Positions 1-9,514 of a stretch of 64,000 nucleotides of DNA are shown in pieces. Each line of letters starts with the position of its first letter. Position 1 is the first letter of the stretch. The stretch lies in the NCBI RefSeq assembly GCF_013166595.1, contig NZ_JABKKG010000003.1, positions 335,408 to 399,407 of the forward strand. The letters are read 5' to 3'. The notes under the pieces are model-generated. The model did not search any database, had not been told where the DNA came from, and was given only the letters and a program-made list of their open reading frames with translations. The translations under genes were made by a program, and so were the position numbers. This DNA comes from Palleniella intestinalis. Lineage in GTDB: Bacteria > Bacteroidota > Bacteroidia > Bacteroidales > Bacteroidaceae.

Positions 1-1165
1 TGCCACGGTAGCGTGCCAGCATCACACGGTACTGAATCTTGTACTGGTTATCTTTGAGCATACGGAAAAACTCATCGATGGAGACTTTCTCGTGCATGTC
101 CATTCCTTCTTCTGACGGCAGACCGTGCCAAAGCCAGTCCTTATGTTCTTGTGAAAGAGAGAAATAAGGCTCGAAAATAGGGAAATTGTCTTTCTCGGCA
201 CGACGGCAGAACTCTTCTTTCCAGACCTTCATCTTTTCTCCGTGCCAGCACTGTACGCAACCGTCATAGACAGATAATGAGGGATTTGGGATGACGAGTT
301 TCTCGTCAATGCCTACGACTTTGCCAAAGCCTTCGCAAGAGGGGCAGGCTCCTACCGGTGAGTTGAAGGCGAAAAGGTTGGCGGAAGGCTCTTCGAATGT
401 TACGCCGTCTGCCTCGAATTTTGTGGAGAACTCATGCTCAATCATTGCCGGCATGAATATCAGGCGGCACATTCCATGTCCTTCATAGAATGCTGTTTCG
501 GCAGAGTCATAGAGGCGGGAGATTGTCTCTTTGCTGTCATCCACACTCATTCTGTCGATGAGAATGTGGGCTTCATCGGCTTTTATGGTGCTGACTTTGT
601 CGCCAAGTTCATCAATGCGCAGTATTTCGCCTTGGTAATACAGGCGTGCATAGCCGGCTTGCACAGACATCTCCAGTTGGCGTTCAATGGTTCTTCCCTC
701 TGGCACATGGAGTGGGGCGGTGATGATGAATTTTGTTCCTCGCTGATAGGAGAGCATGCACTCGACAAGGTCTTCGACGGAATGCTTCTTTACTTCCTGT
801 CCGGAGACTGGGGAGAATGTTCTGCCGATACGTGCGAAGAGCAGGCGCATGTACTCATAGATTTCTGTGTTTGTGCCTACTGTGGAGCGTGGGTTGCGTG
901 AGATGACCTTCTGCTCAATGGCGATTGCCGGTGGCAAGCCCTTTATGTAATCACACTCAGGTTTAGGCATTCTGCCCAGAAACTGTCGGGCGTAGCTTGA
1001 CAGAGACTCGACATAGCGCCGCTGTCCTTCGGCATACAGTGTGTCGAAGGCAAGGGATGATTTGCCGGAGCCTGACACTCCGGCTATTACGATGAATTTG
1101 TCTCTTGGGATATTTATAGAAATGTCCTTGAGGTTATTGACCTTTGCGTGTGAGATTTCTATCAT
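1..1165 (-). CDS. uvrA: UvrABC excinuclease subunit A, N-terminal part (gene runs off the window start)
   Basis: UvrA is the ATP-dependent damage-recognition subunit of nucleotide excision repair in the cytoplasm. About 388 N-terminal codons are visible, starting MIEISHAKVNNLKDIS, with a Walker A motif GVSGSGKSS (Lys35) and the family segment SLSSYARQFLGRMPKP. Only the second CxxC pair of the first zinc module is seen (CPSCEGFGK); where the first pair is expected the protein reads KFEADGVTFEEP, so this zinc finger appears incomplete. The rest of the protein lies outside. It is the last gene visible in a minus-strand run, 77 bp after hisB. Identity is sure; the start was chosen because it gives the canonical UvrA N-terminus. 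Confidence 0.97.
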   Translation of the reverse strand, partial: MIEISHAKVNNLKDISINIPRDKFIVIAGVSGSGKSSLAFDTLYAEGQRRYVESLSSYARQFLGRMPKPECDYIKGLPPAIAIEQKVISRNPRSTVGTNTEIYEYMRLLFARIGRTFSPVSGQEVKKHSVEDLVECMLSYQRGTKFIITAPLHVPEGRTIERQLEMSVQAGYARLYYQGEILRIDELGDKVSTIKADEAHILIDRMSVDDSKETISRLYDSAETAFYEGHGMCRLIFMPAMIEHEFSTKFEADGVTFEEPSANLFAFNSPVGACPSCEGFGKVVGIDEKLVIPNPSLSVYDGCVQCWHGEKMKVWKEEFCRRAEKDNFPIFEPYFSLSQEHKDWLWHGLPSEEGMDMHEKVSIDEFFRMLKDNQYKIQYRVMLARYRG

Positions 1166-1242
1166 GGAAAGGCTGTTTCTGTGTTGTTTTGGATCGTGGT
1201 GCGCGGAATGTGCTGCGGAATATTCTTGTCAGTGTTAGTGCG

Positions 1243-2391
1243 TTAGAGCATTCCTTTTGTTGAAGGAAGTTCGAATTTGTAGATGTCGCGTTTCACTGCC
1301 ATTTTCAATGCATGGGCAAATGCTTTGAAGATTCCTTCAATCTTGTGGTGCTCATTCTGCCCTTCAGCCTTGATGTTGAGGTTCATTTTTGCAGCGTCGG
1401 AAAGGGATTTGAAGAAATGGAGGAACATTTCGGTAGGCATTTCTCCTACTTTCTCACGGTTGAACTCCGCGTCCCATACAAGCCATGGTCGTCCACCGAA
1501 ATCAAGTGCAACGGAGCACAGACAGTCATCCATAGGCAGACAATAGCCGTAGCGTTCTATTCCGCGCTTGTTGCCAAGGGCTTCAGCGAGGCATTCGCCT
1601 ATGACGATGGCAGTGTCTTCTATCGTATGGTGCTCGTCAACTTCAAGGTCACCTTTTGTGTGAATGGTAAGGTCTATCATGCCGTGTTTGCCAATCTGCT
1701 CCAGCATGTGGTCAAAAAATCCGAGACCGGTGTTTATGTCACATGTACCTTTGCCATCGAGGTTCATACGCACGTAGATGTCTGTCTCCTTTGTCGTGCG
1801 TTTGATTTCCGCAATACGTTCCCCGGCAAAGAGGATTTCTGTGATTTTGTCCCATGTCATGTCCTCACCGATGATGAGAGCTTTGCACCCGATGTTCTCT
1901 GCAAGCTGACGGTCTGTCTCGCGGTCTCCGATGACATAGCTGTTGATGAGGTCGTATTTCGGTTCTTTGTTCTCTGTGGCAGCGGAATCGGTTGTGATGT
2001 TCTCGGACAGAATGGTATTATATTGCGGATTCAGATTTGAGTCTTTTATATATTCCGTAAGCATACCTGTGCCCGGTTTACGGCATGGGTGGTTGTCTTC
2101 CGGGAAATGGCGGTCTATGAGGATGTTGTCGAACACCACCCCCTCTCCTTCAAGTGTTTGAAGGATGAAATTATGTACAGGCCAGAAAGTCTCCTCAGGG
2201 AATGAGTCTGTTCCAAGGCCATCTTGGTTGCTGACCATGACAAACTCAAAATCGAGATGTTGGCGTATGAAACTCAGATTTTTGAAAACACCTTTGACAA
2301 ATCTCAGTTTGTCAAAGGCGTCTATCTGTTCGTCGGCAGGCTCATGTATGAGTGTGCCGTCGCGGTCTATAAAAAGGACTCTTTTCATCAA
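1243..2391 (-). CDS. hisB: Bifunctional histidinol-phosphatase / imidazoleglycerol-phosphate dehydratase
   Basis: HisB catalyses two steps of histidine biosynthesis. The N-terminal HAD-type phosphatase (about residues 1-165) has the nucleophile motif FIDRDGTL; the C-terminal IGP dehydratase (about 185-382) has both metal-binding motifs, DEHHTIED and EHHKIE. At 382 residues it is longer than the roughly 355 of the enterobacterial enzyme; the extra length is a loop rich in Ser, Thr, Asn and Glu near residues 125-150 of the phosphatase half. It follows dapA by only 7 bp on the same strand, so the two are probably co-transcribed. No other his gene is nearby, so the histidine pathway is dispersed or split in this genome. 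Confidence 0.96.
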   Translation of the reverse strand: MMKRVLFIDRDGTLIHEPADEQIDAFDKLRFVKGVFKNLSFIRQHLDFEFVMVSNQDGLGTDSFPEETFWPVHNFILQTLEGEGVVFDNILIDRHFPEDNHPCRKPGTGMLTEYIKDSNLNPQYNTILSENITTDSAATENKEPKYDLINSYVIGDRETDRQLAENIGCKALIIGEDMTWDKITEILFAGERIAEIKRTTKETDIYVRMNLDGKGTCDINTGLGFFDHMLEQIGKHGMIDLTIHTKGDLEVDEHHTIEDTAIVIGECLAEALGNKRGIERYGYCLPMDDCLCSVALDFGGRPWLVWDAEFNREKVGEMPTEMFLHFFKSLSDAAKMNLNIKAEGQNEHHKIEGIFKAFAHALKMAVKRDIYKFELPSTKGML

Positions 2392-2398
2392 TGTGTTA

Positions 2399-3286
2399 TT
2401 AAAGTTTCAGGTCTTTGAGAATTTGTGACATCTTCTGTACAGTCTGCACACGTGTTGGGACAAGTGGCAGGCGAAGTACATTGTTGATGAATCCCATCTC
2501 ATTAAGCAATGCCTTTACGCCGGCAGGATTACCGTCGACAAAGAGCAGAGAATACAAGTCCGTAAACTTATGGTGTATCTTCAAAGCTGCTTCAAACTCG
2601 CCACGCTTCTCAAGGCGAATCATTCGTGAGAACTCTTTTGGCAGAGCGTTTCCGATGACAGAGATTACTCCCTCGGCTCCGCATGCTATCATCGGATATG
2701 TCAATGAGTCGTCGCCGGAAAGTACTGCAAAACCATCAGGCTTGTTCTTCAGAATCTCATCCACTTGTTCAAGATTGCCGCTTGCTTCTTTTATTGCCAC
2801 AATGTTTTCGCATGCTTTTGCGAGTCGTACTGTTGTCTCAGCCTGCATGTTTATACCTGTGCGTCCCGGCACATTATATAATATGACTGGGAGCTTTGTG
2901 GCATTAGCGATGGCTTTGAAATGTTGGAAAAGACCTTCTTGTGATGGTTTGTTGTAGTAAGGGCAAACACTAAGTATTCCGTCAATGCCTTTGAAATCTC
3001 CTGTTTGCAGTTCTTCAACGATAGCGGCTGTATTGTTTCCTCCGCAACCAATGACTACGGGGATGCGTCCGTTGACAAGGTTCACTATGAAATGCTGTAC
3101 ATCAAGGCGTTCTTGTTTGGTCAGACAAGGTGTCTCTCCTGTTGTGGCAAGGATGCAGAGGAAATCTGCACCATTGCCAATTTGGTACTCTACAAGTCTC
3201 TTCAGCGCATGGAAATCTATATCTCCCGTTTCTGTAAATGGAGTAATCAGGGCTATGCCAAGACCACGGAATATATTTTGCTTCAT
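2399..3286 (-). CDS. dapA: 4-hydroxy-tetrahydrodipicolinate synthase
   Basis: DapA condenses pyruvate and aspartate semialdehyde in the lysine/diaminopimelate pathway. The 295-residue product is normal for the family, with the Schiff-base lysine in VAIKEASGN and the tyrosine motif YNVPGRTG. I start at [17 protein letters not shown], which fits the family N-terminus; the open frame extends 24 codons further upstream into the gap behind the decarboxylase gene, but those residues look non-coding. It lies 37 bp downstream of the decarboxylase beta gene and 7 bp upstream of hisB, which suggests an operon. Confidence 0.95.
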   Translation of the reverse strand: MKQNIFRGLGIALITPFTETGDIDFHALKRLVEYQIGNGADFLCILATTGETPCLTKQERLDVQHFIVNLVNGRIPVVIGCGGNNTAAIVEELQTGDFKGIDGILSVCPYYNKPSQEGLFQHFKAIANATKLPVILYNVPGRTGINMQAETTVRLAKACENIVAIKEASGNLEQVDEILKNKPDGFAVLSGDDSLTYPMIACGAEGVISVIGNALPKEFSRMIRLEKRGEFEAALKIHHKFTDLYSLLFVDGNPAGVKALLNEMGFINNVLRLPLVPTRVQTVQKMSQILKDLKL

Positions 3287-3323
3287 AAGTTGTTTCACAA
3301 AATCAGTTAATGTGTTGTAACGT

Positions 3324-4484
3324 TTACGACAGGAATCCGAGCAGTGCACCCGCAGCAACTGCAGATCCTATGACACCGGCAACGTTTGGACCCATTGCGT
3401 GCATAAGGAGGAAGTTCTTGCGGTCATACTCAAGTCCAAGGTTATTGGAAATGCGCGCTGACATAGGAACTGCCGATACACCCGCGTTGCCGATAAGCGG
3501 ATTCAGCTTCTTGTGTTCTGGAAGGAACAAGTTCATAAACTTAACGAAGAGCACACCTGAACATGTAGCAACAACGAAAGCGCAAGCACCAAGCACGAAG
3601 ATGAAGATAGTGTTCATTGTGAGGAACTCACTGGCTTGTGTTGAGCAACCTACTGTAAGACCGAGCAACATCACAATGATGTCATTGAGTGATGAGCCTG
3701 CTGTCTTTGCAAGGCGTGTTGTCTTGCCTGATTCTTTCAATAGGTTTCCAAAGAACAACATTCCAAGAAGAGGCATACCTGAAGGCACTATGAATGTAGT
3801 GATGAGGAGGCCGATGATAGGGAAGAGGATGCGTTCTGTCTGTGATACCTCACGGCCGGCTTTCATCTTGATGACACGCTCTTTCTTTGTTGTGAGGAGG
3901 CGCATCAAAGGTGGCTGTATTACAGGCACAAGAGCCATGTAAGAGTAAGCACAGACAGCAATTGCTCCCATAAGGTTTGGACACAGTTTTGAACTTAGGA
4001 ATATTGCCGTAGGACCATCGGCACCACCGATAATGGCGATGCCTGCTGCTTGGTTAGGCTCGAAGCCAAGGGCAAGCGCTGTCATGTATGCACCAAAGAT
4101 GCCGAATTGTGCTGCAGCTCCAATAAGTACGAGCTTAGGATTAGCTATGAGTGCAGTGAAATCAGTCATAGCACCAATGCCAAGGAATACCAATGGAGGA
4201 TACCATCCCTGCCTTACACCTTGATAGAAGATGTTCAGTACAGAGTTATCCTCATAAAGACCAATCTCAAGTCCGGCATCAGCTTTGAAAGGAATGTTTC
4301 CCAGAATGATGCCAAGTCCTATAGGAACGAGCAACAGTGGCTCAAAGTCTTTCTTTATGGCAAGCCAGATACAGGCAGCTCCGACAGCTATCATAATCAG
4401 GTTTCCTATTTCAGCATTTGCAAAGCCTGTGTATGTAAGGAAATCGAAGAAATTGCCTTTAAGGAAATTCAGAAATGTTTCCAT
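3324..4484 (-). CDS. mmdB: Sodium-translocating decarboxylase, beta subunit (methylmalonyl-CoA/oxaloacetate type)
   Basis: This is the multispanning membrane subunit that decarboxylates carboxybiotin and exports Na+. The 386 residues include the hallmark conserved segments GIGAMTDFTALIANP, IGGADGPTAIFLSSKL and GNAGVSAVPMSARI. It is the third gene of a carrier-gamma-beta group: the biotin carrier gene is 28 bp upstream and the gamma-like gene before that. Whether the complex uses methylmalonyl-CoA, oxaloacetate or another acid is set by the alpha carboxyltransferase, which is not in this window. The methylmalonyl assignment is inference, supported loosely by meaB at 22 kb. Confidence 0.93.
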   Translation of the reverse strand: METFLNFLKGNFFDFLTYTGFANAEIGNLIMIAVGAACIWLAIKKDFEPLLLVPIGLGIILGNIPFKADAGLEIGLYEDNSVLNIFYQGVRQGWYPPLVFLGIGAMTDFTALIANPKLVLIGAAAQFGIFGAYMTALALGFEPNQAAGIAIIGGADGPTAIFLSSKLCPNLMGAIAVCAYSYMALVPVIQPPLMRLLTTKKERVIKMKAGREVSQTERILFPIIGLLITTFIVPSGMPLLGMLFFGNLLKESGKTTRLAKTAGSSLNDIIVMLLGLTVGCSTQASEFLTMNTIFIFVLGACAFVVATCSGVLFVKFMNLFLPEHKKLNPLIGNAGVSAVPMSARISNNLGLEYDRKNFLLMHAMGPNVAGVIGSAVAAGALLGFLS

Positions 4485-4512
4485 GATTCTTTTTTTTCTT
4501 AACGGTTAGCCA

Positions 4513-4950
4513 TTATCCAATAGTTATGAGTGGAGCACCTTCCATAACAGTATCGCCCACTTTTACAAGGACTGCTGTAACTTGCCCATCATATTCAGCC
4601 TCTATATTATTCTGCATCTTCATGGCTTCAAGGATAAGGACTGTGTCACCTTGCTTCACAGTGTCTCCGACTTGGACCTTTATCTCGTTGATTGTTCCTG
4701 GCAGTGGAGCGAGGACATGCTGACCAGCACCGGCAGGCATTACAGGTTTAGGCTGTGGAGCTGCTGCCGGAGTTGTGGCTTTAGGCGCAGCTTGCACTTG
4801 TTGGATTGGGCGTGTGGTAGGTTTAAGGGCACGCTTCAATTCCACTTCAAATTCTACTCCGTTAACAGTGACTTTTGCCACTTTGTCTTGAACTTCGAGG
4901 ATGTCTACTTCGTAGTCGGTACCCTCAACTGTATATTGGTATGTAGCCAT
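4513..4950 (-). CDS. mmdC: Biotin carboxyl carrier subunit of the decarboxylase
   Basis: A 145-residue biotinyl carrier protein. The C-terminal lipoyl/biotinyl domain (about residues 78-145) contains the biotinylation motif EAMKMQN, followed by the IEAEYDGQVTAVLVKVGDTV stretch typical of such carriers. A flexible Pro/Ala-rich linker (TTPAAAPQPKPVMPAG) joins it to an N-terminal domain of about 60 residues. It carries CO2 from the alpha subunit to the membrane beta subunit encoded next to it. It lies 45 bp downstream of the gamma-like gene on the same strand. Confidence 0.94.
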   Translation of the reverse strand: MATYQYTVEGTDYEVDILEVQDKVAKVTVNGVEFEVELKRALKPTTRPIQQVQAAPKATTPAAAPQPKPVMPAGAGQHVLAPLPGTINEIKVQVGDTVKQGDTVLILEAMKMQNNIEAEYDGQVTAVLVKVGDTVMEGAPLITIG

Positions 4951-4995
4951 AATATATTGTTTTCTGGTTGTATTTTTTTATGTTTGAACCTTTTT

Positions 4996-5973
4996 TTATT
5001 TCTTTATTTCATTATTGAACTTAGGAGCATTCCATGTAGTGTTCTTTGGCTTGATGGATATGATGCCGGACTCAACATCATGGACATCATCTTCATATTG
5101 TTTGATAGCCATTGCAATGACAGCTATATAGACTTTCTTGTCAATGCCTTTGAGCTTCAGACCGTCCTTCATCAGTTTTCCTGTTGTATCAAGCACCTCA
5201 GCACCGATTTTTGCTGTTGTGGTGATAGTGCTTGTCACAGGCTTGAGAGGATATGCATTTGCAATTTTCTTTGTCGTATTGATATGATCCATGATAAGCC
5301 CCAGCACACGGAAAAATACGAACAGCAGTGCAAGACATGAGAACACAGTGCCCATAGCAAGTATTGTTATTGCAAATCCGTGTGGGTCTTCTGCCTTTGT
5401 GCGTGCTATTTTGTTATTGATGTTTGGTGTGTTGGCAATACCCGGTGTGGCATTCTTGGAATCACGCACGACCCAATTTGCGCTGCCGTCTTTCTCACGT
5501 GCATATGATTGGTTGTCTGCTAGTGCCGGGACTGTGACAGAGTCGATAAGCTCCACACCGTTGCCATCATAAAGTGCTACCCAAACAGGTTCTCCTTCCG
5601 TAATCTTGGCTGTGATGTGGCGTGAGCCATCTTTGGGATTTCCATTGCAGTACAGGATGAAGTGCTGGTTGCCTGACAGCAATGTGCCCTCGTCTCCGTT
5701 AGGAATTAATGACATGAGTGCCTGACGTTGCGGTGCACTGAGGTCTTTGTTCAGTACCGACTTGTCTGTTGTGATGTACATCCCACGGATGTTGACTGTT
5801 GTGAATGATGCGTTGCACAACTCTATCCACGCCTTATGATTCCCGAACTCGTCTACGATGCTGGACTCATTGTCTGTCATCACCTCATTTATTTTGATAT
5901 TCTTCGCGCCTTGGGCAAAGATATCCGGTGATATGCATGCAAGTATGGCAAGCAGTAATCCGATTTTTTTCAT
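4996..5973 (-). CDS. Lamin-tail domain fused to OadG-like gamma subunit of the decarboxylase
   Basis: A 325-residue protein with a signal peptide (MKKIGLLLAILACISPDIFA). Residues of about 25-165 match a lamin-tail (LTD) domain: INEVMTDNES, AWIELCNAS, VNIRGMYITTD, WVALYDGNG and the TPGIANTPN end. Near residue 185 a single membrane helix (FAITILAMGTVFSCLALLFV) begins an OadG-type gamma segment, followed by a cytoplasmic tail. OadG normally is a small one-helix subunit that helps assemble the pump; here it has a large exported domain as well. Position directly upstream of the biotin carrier and beta genes supports the gamma role. What the LTD binds is unknown. Confidence 0.85.
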   Translation of the reverse strand: MKKIGLLLAILACISPDIFAQGAKNIKINEVMTDNESSIVDEFGNHKAWIELCNASFTTVNIRGMYITTDKSVLNKDLSAPQRQALMSLIPNGDEGTLLSGNQHFILYCNGNPKDGSRHITAKITEGEPVWVALYDGNGVELIDSVTVPALADNQSYAREKDGSANWVVRDSKNATPGIANTPNINNKIARTKAEDPHGFAITILAMGTVFSCLALLFVFFRVLGLIMDHINTTKKIANAYPLKPVTSTITTTAKIGAEVLDTTGKLMKDGLKLKGIDKKVYIAVIAMAIKQYEDDVHDVESGIISIKPKNTTWNAPKFNNEIKK

Positions 5974-6084
5974 TAGTTTATTTGCGTTTTTTTTGTTCTT
6001 ATCTGTTAGTTTTCAAAGTTACGGTCTGTATGACTTTTGGAAATGCAATAGTTTGGTTCTTACGTTATTATATATCTGCCTGCA

Positions 6085-7779
6085 TTATCCACAGCATAGG
6101 ATTATTACCAGTTGGGCTGTGAAAATGCGCAGGAACATAGTCAGAGGGTAAACTGTGGAGTAACCTATGGCAGGAACTTCTTTTGAACATACAGAGTTCG
6201 CATAAGCGAGTGCCGGTGGGTCTGTATATGAGCCAGCTATCATACCCATTATGGTGAAATAGTTCAGTTGGTATCTCATACGCGCTATTGTTCCTATAAT
6301 CAATATAGGTATTACGGTGATTAGGAATCCTGACAGGACATACAAGAGTCCGTCACCTGCAACAACAGTGTTCACAAAGTTCGCTCCGGCTTTTATTCCT
6401 ACACTTGAGAGGAAAAGCACGAGTCCGACTTCACGCAGCATAAGGTTCGCCGACGTGGTGGTGTAGGTTACCAAATGGAACTTATGGCCGAACCTTCCGA
6501 TTAGGATTGCTATGATAAGCGGACCGCCTGCAATACCCAGTTTCAGTGGCACCGGTATGTTTGGGATGGCAAATGGTATGCTTCCAAAGAGGATGCCAAC
6601 CATTATGCCGATAAATATCGTTGCAATGTTCGGGTGGTCAAGACGCTTTATGGAGTTTCCGAGGATAGTGCTGACACGTTCCACATGTGTCTTCTCGCCG
6701 ACAACCATCACCCTGTCACCTACTTGGAGTGCGAGGTTGCTTGAAGCAAAGAGGTCCATTCCCTGTCGTGTGACACGGGTCACGTTCACGCCATAGACAC
6801 TTGAGAAATGCATCTTTGCCAACGTCTTGCCGTTGATTTCCGGCTTTGTGACAAGGATACGCTTGCTTATCATCTGCTTTTTCTCTTCCTGCTCCTTGAA
6901 CTCCAGCACTTCTGTGCGTTCTCCGACAAAGGCGATGATGGCTTCCGCGTCGGCTTCCGCGCAGACACAGTAAATCTTGTCTCCAAATTCAAGTGTGGTG
7001 TCTCGCTTCGGGATTATCAGTTCGCTGCCACGGAGTATGCGTGAGAATACAAAGTCGCGCTTCATGAAATCATGGATTTCAAGGATAGTGCGTCCACAGA
7101 TATATGAATTGCGCACAAGGAGGTGCATGAGGTGTGGCTTCTTTGCTGCATTTCCCTCGTCCTGCATCTCCAATGCCTCTTCCTCTTTGTCAAGTCTTGT
7201 ACGTGTAATGAAGCGTATGGCAATTGTTGCGCCTATGATACCGACAACGCCAAGAGGGTACGCACAAGCATAACCGTTTGCTATTGGAGGCGCTGCTCCT
7301 TCGGCAAATACAGAAGACAATACCTCGTTTGCGGCACCGAGTCCCGGAGTGTTTGTCACAGCACCATAGAGTGTGCCTATGAGCATGGGCAGATTTTCAG
7401 GGTTGCTTGTGTCAAAGAATGCATAATAGCAGCCGAACATCACAGCGATGTTCAGGATTATGATACTTGTTGCCATAAGATTCATCTTCACTCCTCCCTC
7501 TCTGAAACTTTCAAAAAAGCCCGGTCCCACCTGCAAACCAATCATGAACACAAACAGAATGAGACCGAAATCCTGCACGAATGTCAGAATAGGAGTAGGG
7601 GCTGTGAATCCGAAATGCCCGGCAGCAATGCCGGCAAACAACACAAATGTCACTCCAAGAGCGATTCCTCCGAATTTGATTTTTCCAAGATAAACACCAA
7701 CAGCAATGACTAACGCGTAAAGCAATGCTATATGCGCAACAGACTCAGTGCTGGTGAATAAGTTTATTAGCCAATCCAT
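6085..7779 (-). CDS. AspT/YidE-family putative anion antiporter with two TrkA-C domains
   Basis: A 564-residue membrane protein. It has two blocks of about five helices flanking two soluble TrkA-C (RCK-C) domains in the middle (about residues 200-380, with [10 protein letters not shown] and [14 protein letters not shown]). This is the architecture of the aspartate:alanine exchanger AspT and YidE/YbjL relatives; substrate unknown. I start at [11 protein letters not shown] rather than 12 codons upstream because a promoter -7 box overlaps the upstream codons. It heads the minus-strand run that continues into the sodium decarboxylase genes, which hints at a link to organic-acid transport; that link is inference. 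Confidence 0.85.
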   Translation of the reverse strand: MDWLINLFTSTESVAHIALLYALVIAVGVYLGKIKFGGIALGVTFVLFAGIAAGHFGFTAPTPILTFVQDFGLILFVFMIGLQVGPGFFESFREGGVKMNLMATSIIILNIAVMFGCYYAFFDTSNPENLPMLIGTLYGAVTNTPGLGAANEVLSSVFAEGAAPPIANGYACAYPLGVVGIIGATIAIRFITRTRLDKEEEALEMQDEGNAAKKPHLMHLLVRNSYICGRTILEIHDFMKRDFVFSRILRGSELIIPKRDTTLEFGDKIYCVCAEADAEAIIAFVGERTEVLEFKEQEEKKQMISKRILVTKPEINGKTLAKMHFSSVYGVNVTRVTRQGMDLFASSNLALQVGDRVMVVGEKTHVERVSTILGNSIKRLDHPNIATIFIGIMVGILFGSIPFAIPNIPVPLKLGIAGGPLIIAILIGRFGHKFHLVTYTTTSANLMLREVGLVLFLSSVGIKAGANFVNTVVAGDGLLYVLSGFLITVIPILIIGTIARMRYQLNYFTIMGMIAGSYTDPPALAYANSVCSKEVPAIGYSTVYPLTMFLRIFTAQLVIILCCG

Positions 7780-7802
7780 ATGATATTTACATAATTTCGC
7801 TA

Positions 7803-7810
7803 CAAAATTA
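7803..7810 (-). promoter_or_regulatory. Bacteroidetes -7 box upstream of the AspT-like transporter
   Basis: Minus-strand TAATTTTG matches the TAnnTTTG consensus and sits 24 bp upstream of the chosen ATG. Transcription would start inside the longer open frame, which argues for the internal start. I see no good -33 TTG at the usual distance. Confidence 0.5.
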
Positions 7811-7885
7811 CTCATTATTTTGGTAAGAAAAGAATTTTTTTGTACTTATTTTTTGTTAGTGTGCAAGTTTTTGGAATTTTATATG

Positions 7886-7893
7886 TACTTTTG
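7886..7893 (+). promoter_or_regulatory. -7 box for mazG
   Basis: TACTTTTG fits TAnnTTTG and would give a leader of about 160 nt before mazG. The leader contains small inverted repeats such as CTTCC...GGAAG around 7901-7925. No clear -33 element is seen at 19-21 bp. Confidence 0.45.
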
Positions 7894-8062
7894 TATCGTG
7901 CTTCCTGACACACCGTGTGCGGAAGGGTACATCTCGTATTGCCGGCAACGGTAAATTCCATTTGACGCTTTATTGGAAAAGTGGTTGGATGAGAAGCCCG
8001 GCACACATGAAAACTGTCAGTTAACGTATAGAAATCTAACAATTAATATATAAATTAAGAAT

Positions 8063-8857
8063 ATGCATACACGTGAGGAAAAACTTGAGGCGTTCGGAAG
8101 GCTGCTTGACGTGCAGGAAACCCTTCGGGAAAAATGCCCATGGGACAGGAAGCAGACCAACGAATCATTGCGCCCTCATACCATAGAGGAGGCTTATGAG
8201 CTTTGCGACGCTTTGATGAAGGATGACAAGAAAGAAATCGTAAAGGAACTTGGCGATGTGATGGAGCACATTGTCTTTTACAGCATGCTTGGCAGCGAGA
8301 AAGGCGATTTTGACATTGCTGATGTCTGCAACAAGGAGGCTGACAAACTGATTTTCCGCCATCCCCACATTTATGGCGAACAACAGGCGGAGACAAGCGA
8401 CGATGTCAGCAAGTTGTGGGAGCGTGTCAAGCAGAAGGAAAAAGGTGGAAATAAGACCGTCCTTTCGGGTGTTCCGGTCTCTCTTCCTTCGCTGATAAAG
8501 GCTTACCGCATACAGGACAAGGCTCGCAATGTCGGTTTCGATTGGGAGGAGCGTGAGCAAGTTTGGGACAAGGTCTATGAGGAAATAGGAGAGCTGAAGG
8601 CGGAATTGGAATCAGGCGATAAGGAAAAGGCACTCAATGAGTTGGGGGACTTTATCTTCGCTGTCGTCAATGCTGCGCGACTTTATCACCTTAATCCGGA
8701 CACAGCCCTTGAGAAGACAAACCGGAAATTCACGCACCGTTTCAATTATGTGGAGGCGAAGGCGAAGGAAATGGGCAAGGAACTTAAGGACATGACACTT
8801 GCAGAAATGGATGAACTTTGGGAAGAGGCTAAAAGCTCGGAACGAACTGTTTCGTGA
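8063..8857 (+). CDS. mazG: Nucleoside triphosphate pyrophosphohydrolase MazG
   Basis: MazG hydrolyses NTPs/dNTPs to the monophosphate and PPi, cleaning the nucleotide pool. The 264-residue product has two MazG folds, as in the E. coli enzyme. Each has the acidic metal-binding pattern: TIEEAYELCDAL with ELGDVMEHI in the first half, and VYEEIGELKAEL with ELGDFIFAV in the second. The N-terminal CPWDRKQT segment is characteristic. A lipoprotein gene follows after 70 bp on the same strand. Confidence 0.95.
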   Translation: MHTREEKLEAFGRLLDVQETLREKCPWDRKQTNESLRPHTIEEAYELCDALMKDDKKEIVKELGDVMEHIVFYSMLGSEKGDFDIADVCNKEADKLIFRHPHIYGEQQAETSDDVSKLWERVKQKEKGGNKTVLSGVPVSLPSLIKAYRIQDKARNVGFDWEEREQVWDKVYEEIGELKAELESGDKEKALNELGDFIFAVVNAARLYHLNPDTALEKTNRKFTHRFNYVEAKAKEMGKELKDMTLAEMDELWEEAKSSERTVS

Positions 8858-8927
8858 TGCCTGACTCTTCAGGGCATGGATTTGGCATTATTGGACATTA
8901 TATTAATATTACAACATTTTTATAATC

Positions 8928-9512
8928 ATGAAAAAACTGACATATCTGTTTGTGGCATTGCTGGTTGCCGGTCTGTTGACAACAGCATGCAACGATAAAA
9001 AGACAAGTTCGTCGGAGGCTACTGCTGACAGCGTTTGTGTGGAAGAGCAGGACACTACCGTTTATGGTGTCTGCGGCGAGGGCACGACGATGCACAACCT
9101 TGAGTTGATAACAAATGACGGTGACACTCTTAATCTGCTGCTCGATACGGAAGAATCAGACGTGGAAACAGTTAAGGGAGGCCTGCTCAGCGGCGACAAA
9201 CTGGCTGTCATTGTTACAGAACTGGACGGTGAGAAAAGTGCTTCTGTCGTTGTCAACCTTACTACCCTTGAGGGCAAATGGACAGGTCTTGACCGTAATT
9301 TTGAGATAGTTGACGGAGGAGAAGTATTGTCAACAATGCAGAGTGAGGCTAATCCGTATACAGCGTGGAAAATACATAACGGCCGCCTTCTTATGGGACG
9401 CGACTCTTTTGATGTCGTGACGCTTGGCGCAGACTCATTGGAATTGGAGAGCAGCAAGGGCATTTTTGTCTACAAACGGCAGAAAAAAGCCATGCCAAAA
9501 CAGAAGAAATAG
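8928..9512 (+). CDS. Lipoprotein of unknown function
   Basis: A 194-residue protein with a lipoprotein signal peptide (MKKLTYLFVALLVAGLLTTAC, Cys21 at the cleavage site) followed by a short acidic Ser/Thr-rich linker. The mature part is mostly predicted beta strand (repeated short hydrophobic stretches such as LAVIVTELDGEKSASVVVNL), which suggests a small beta-barrel or sandwich domain, and a basic C-terminal tail. I do not recognise the family. The RNase Z gene begins 2 bp after its stop, so the two are likely co-transcribed; a functional tie is not evident. Confidence 0.8.
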   Translation: MKKLTYLFVALLVAGLLTTACNDKKTSSSEATADSVCVEEQDTTVYGVCGEGTTMHNLELITNDGDTLNLLLDTEESDVETVKGGLLSGDKLAVIVTELDGEKSASVVVNLTTLEGKWTGLDRNFEIVDGGEVLSTMQSEANPYTAWKIHNGRLLMGRDSFDVVTLGADSLELESSKGIFVYKRQKKAMPKQKK

Positions 9513-9514
9513 TA

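Noticed and set aside
1312..2040. 242-codon plus-strand frame inside hisB
   Set aside because: Antisense shadow of a conserved enzyme with both catalytic domains intact.
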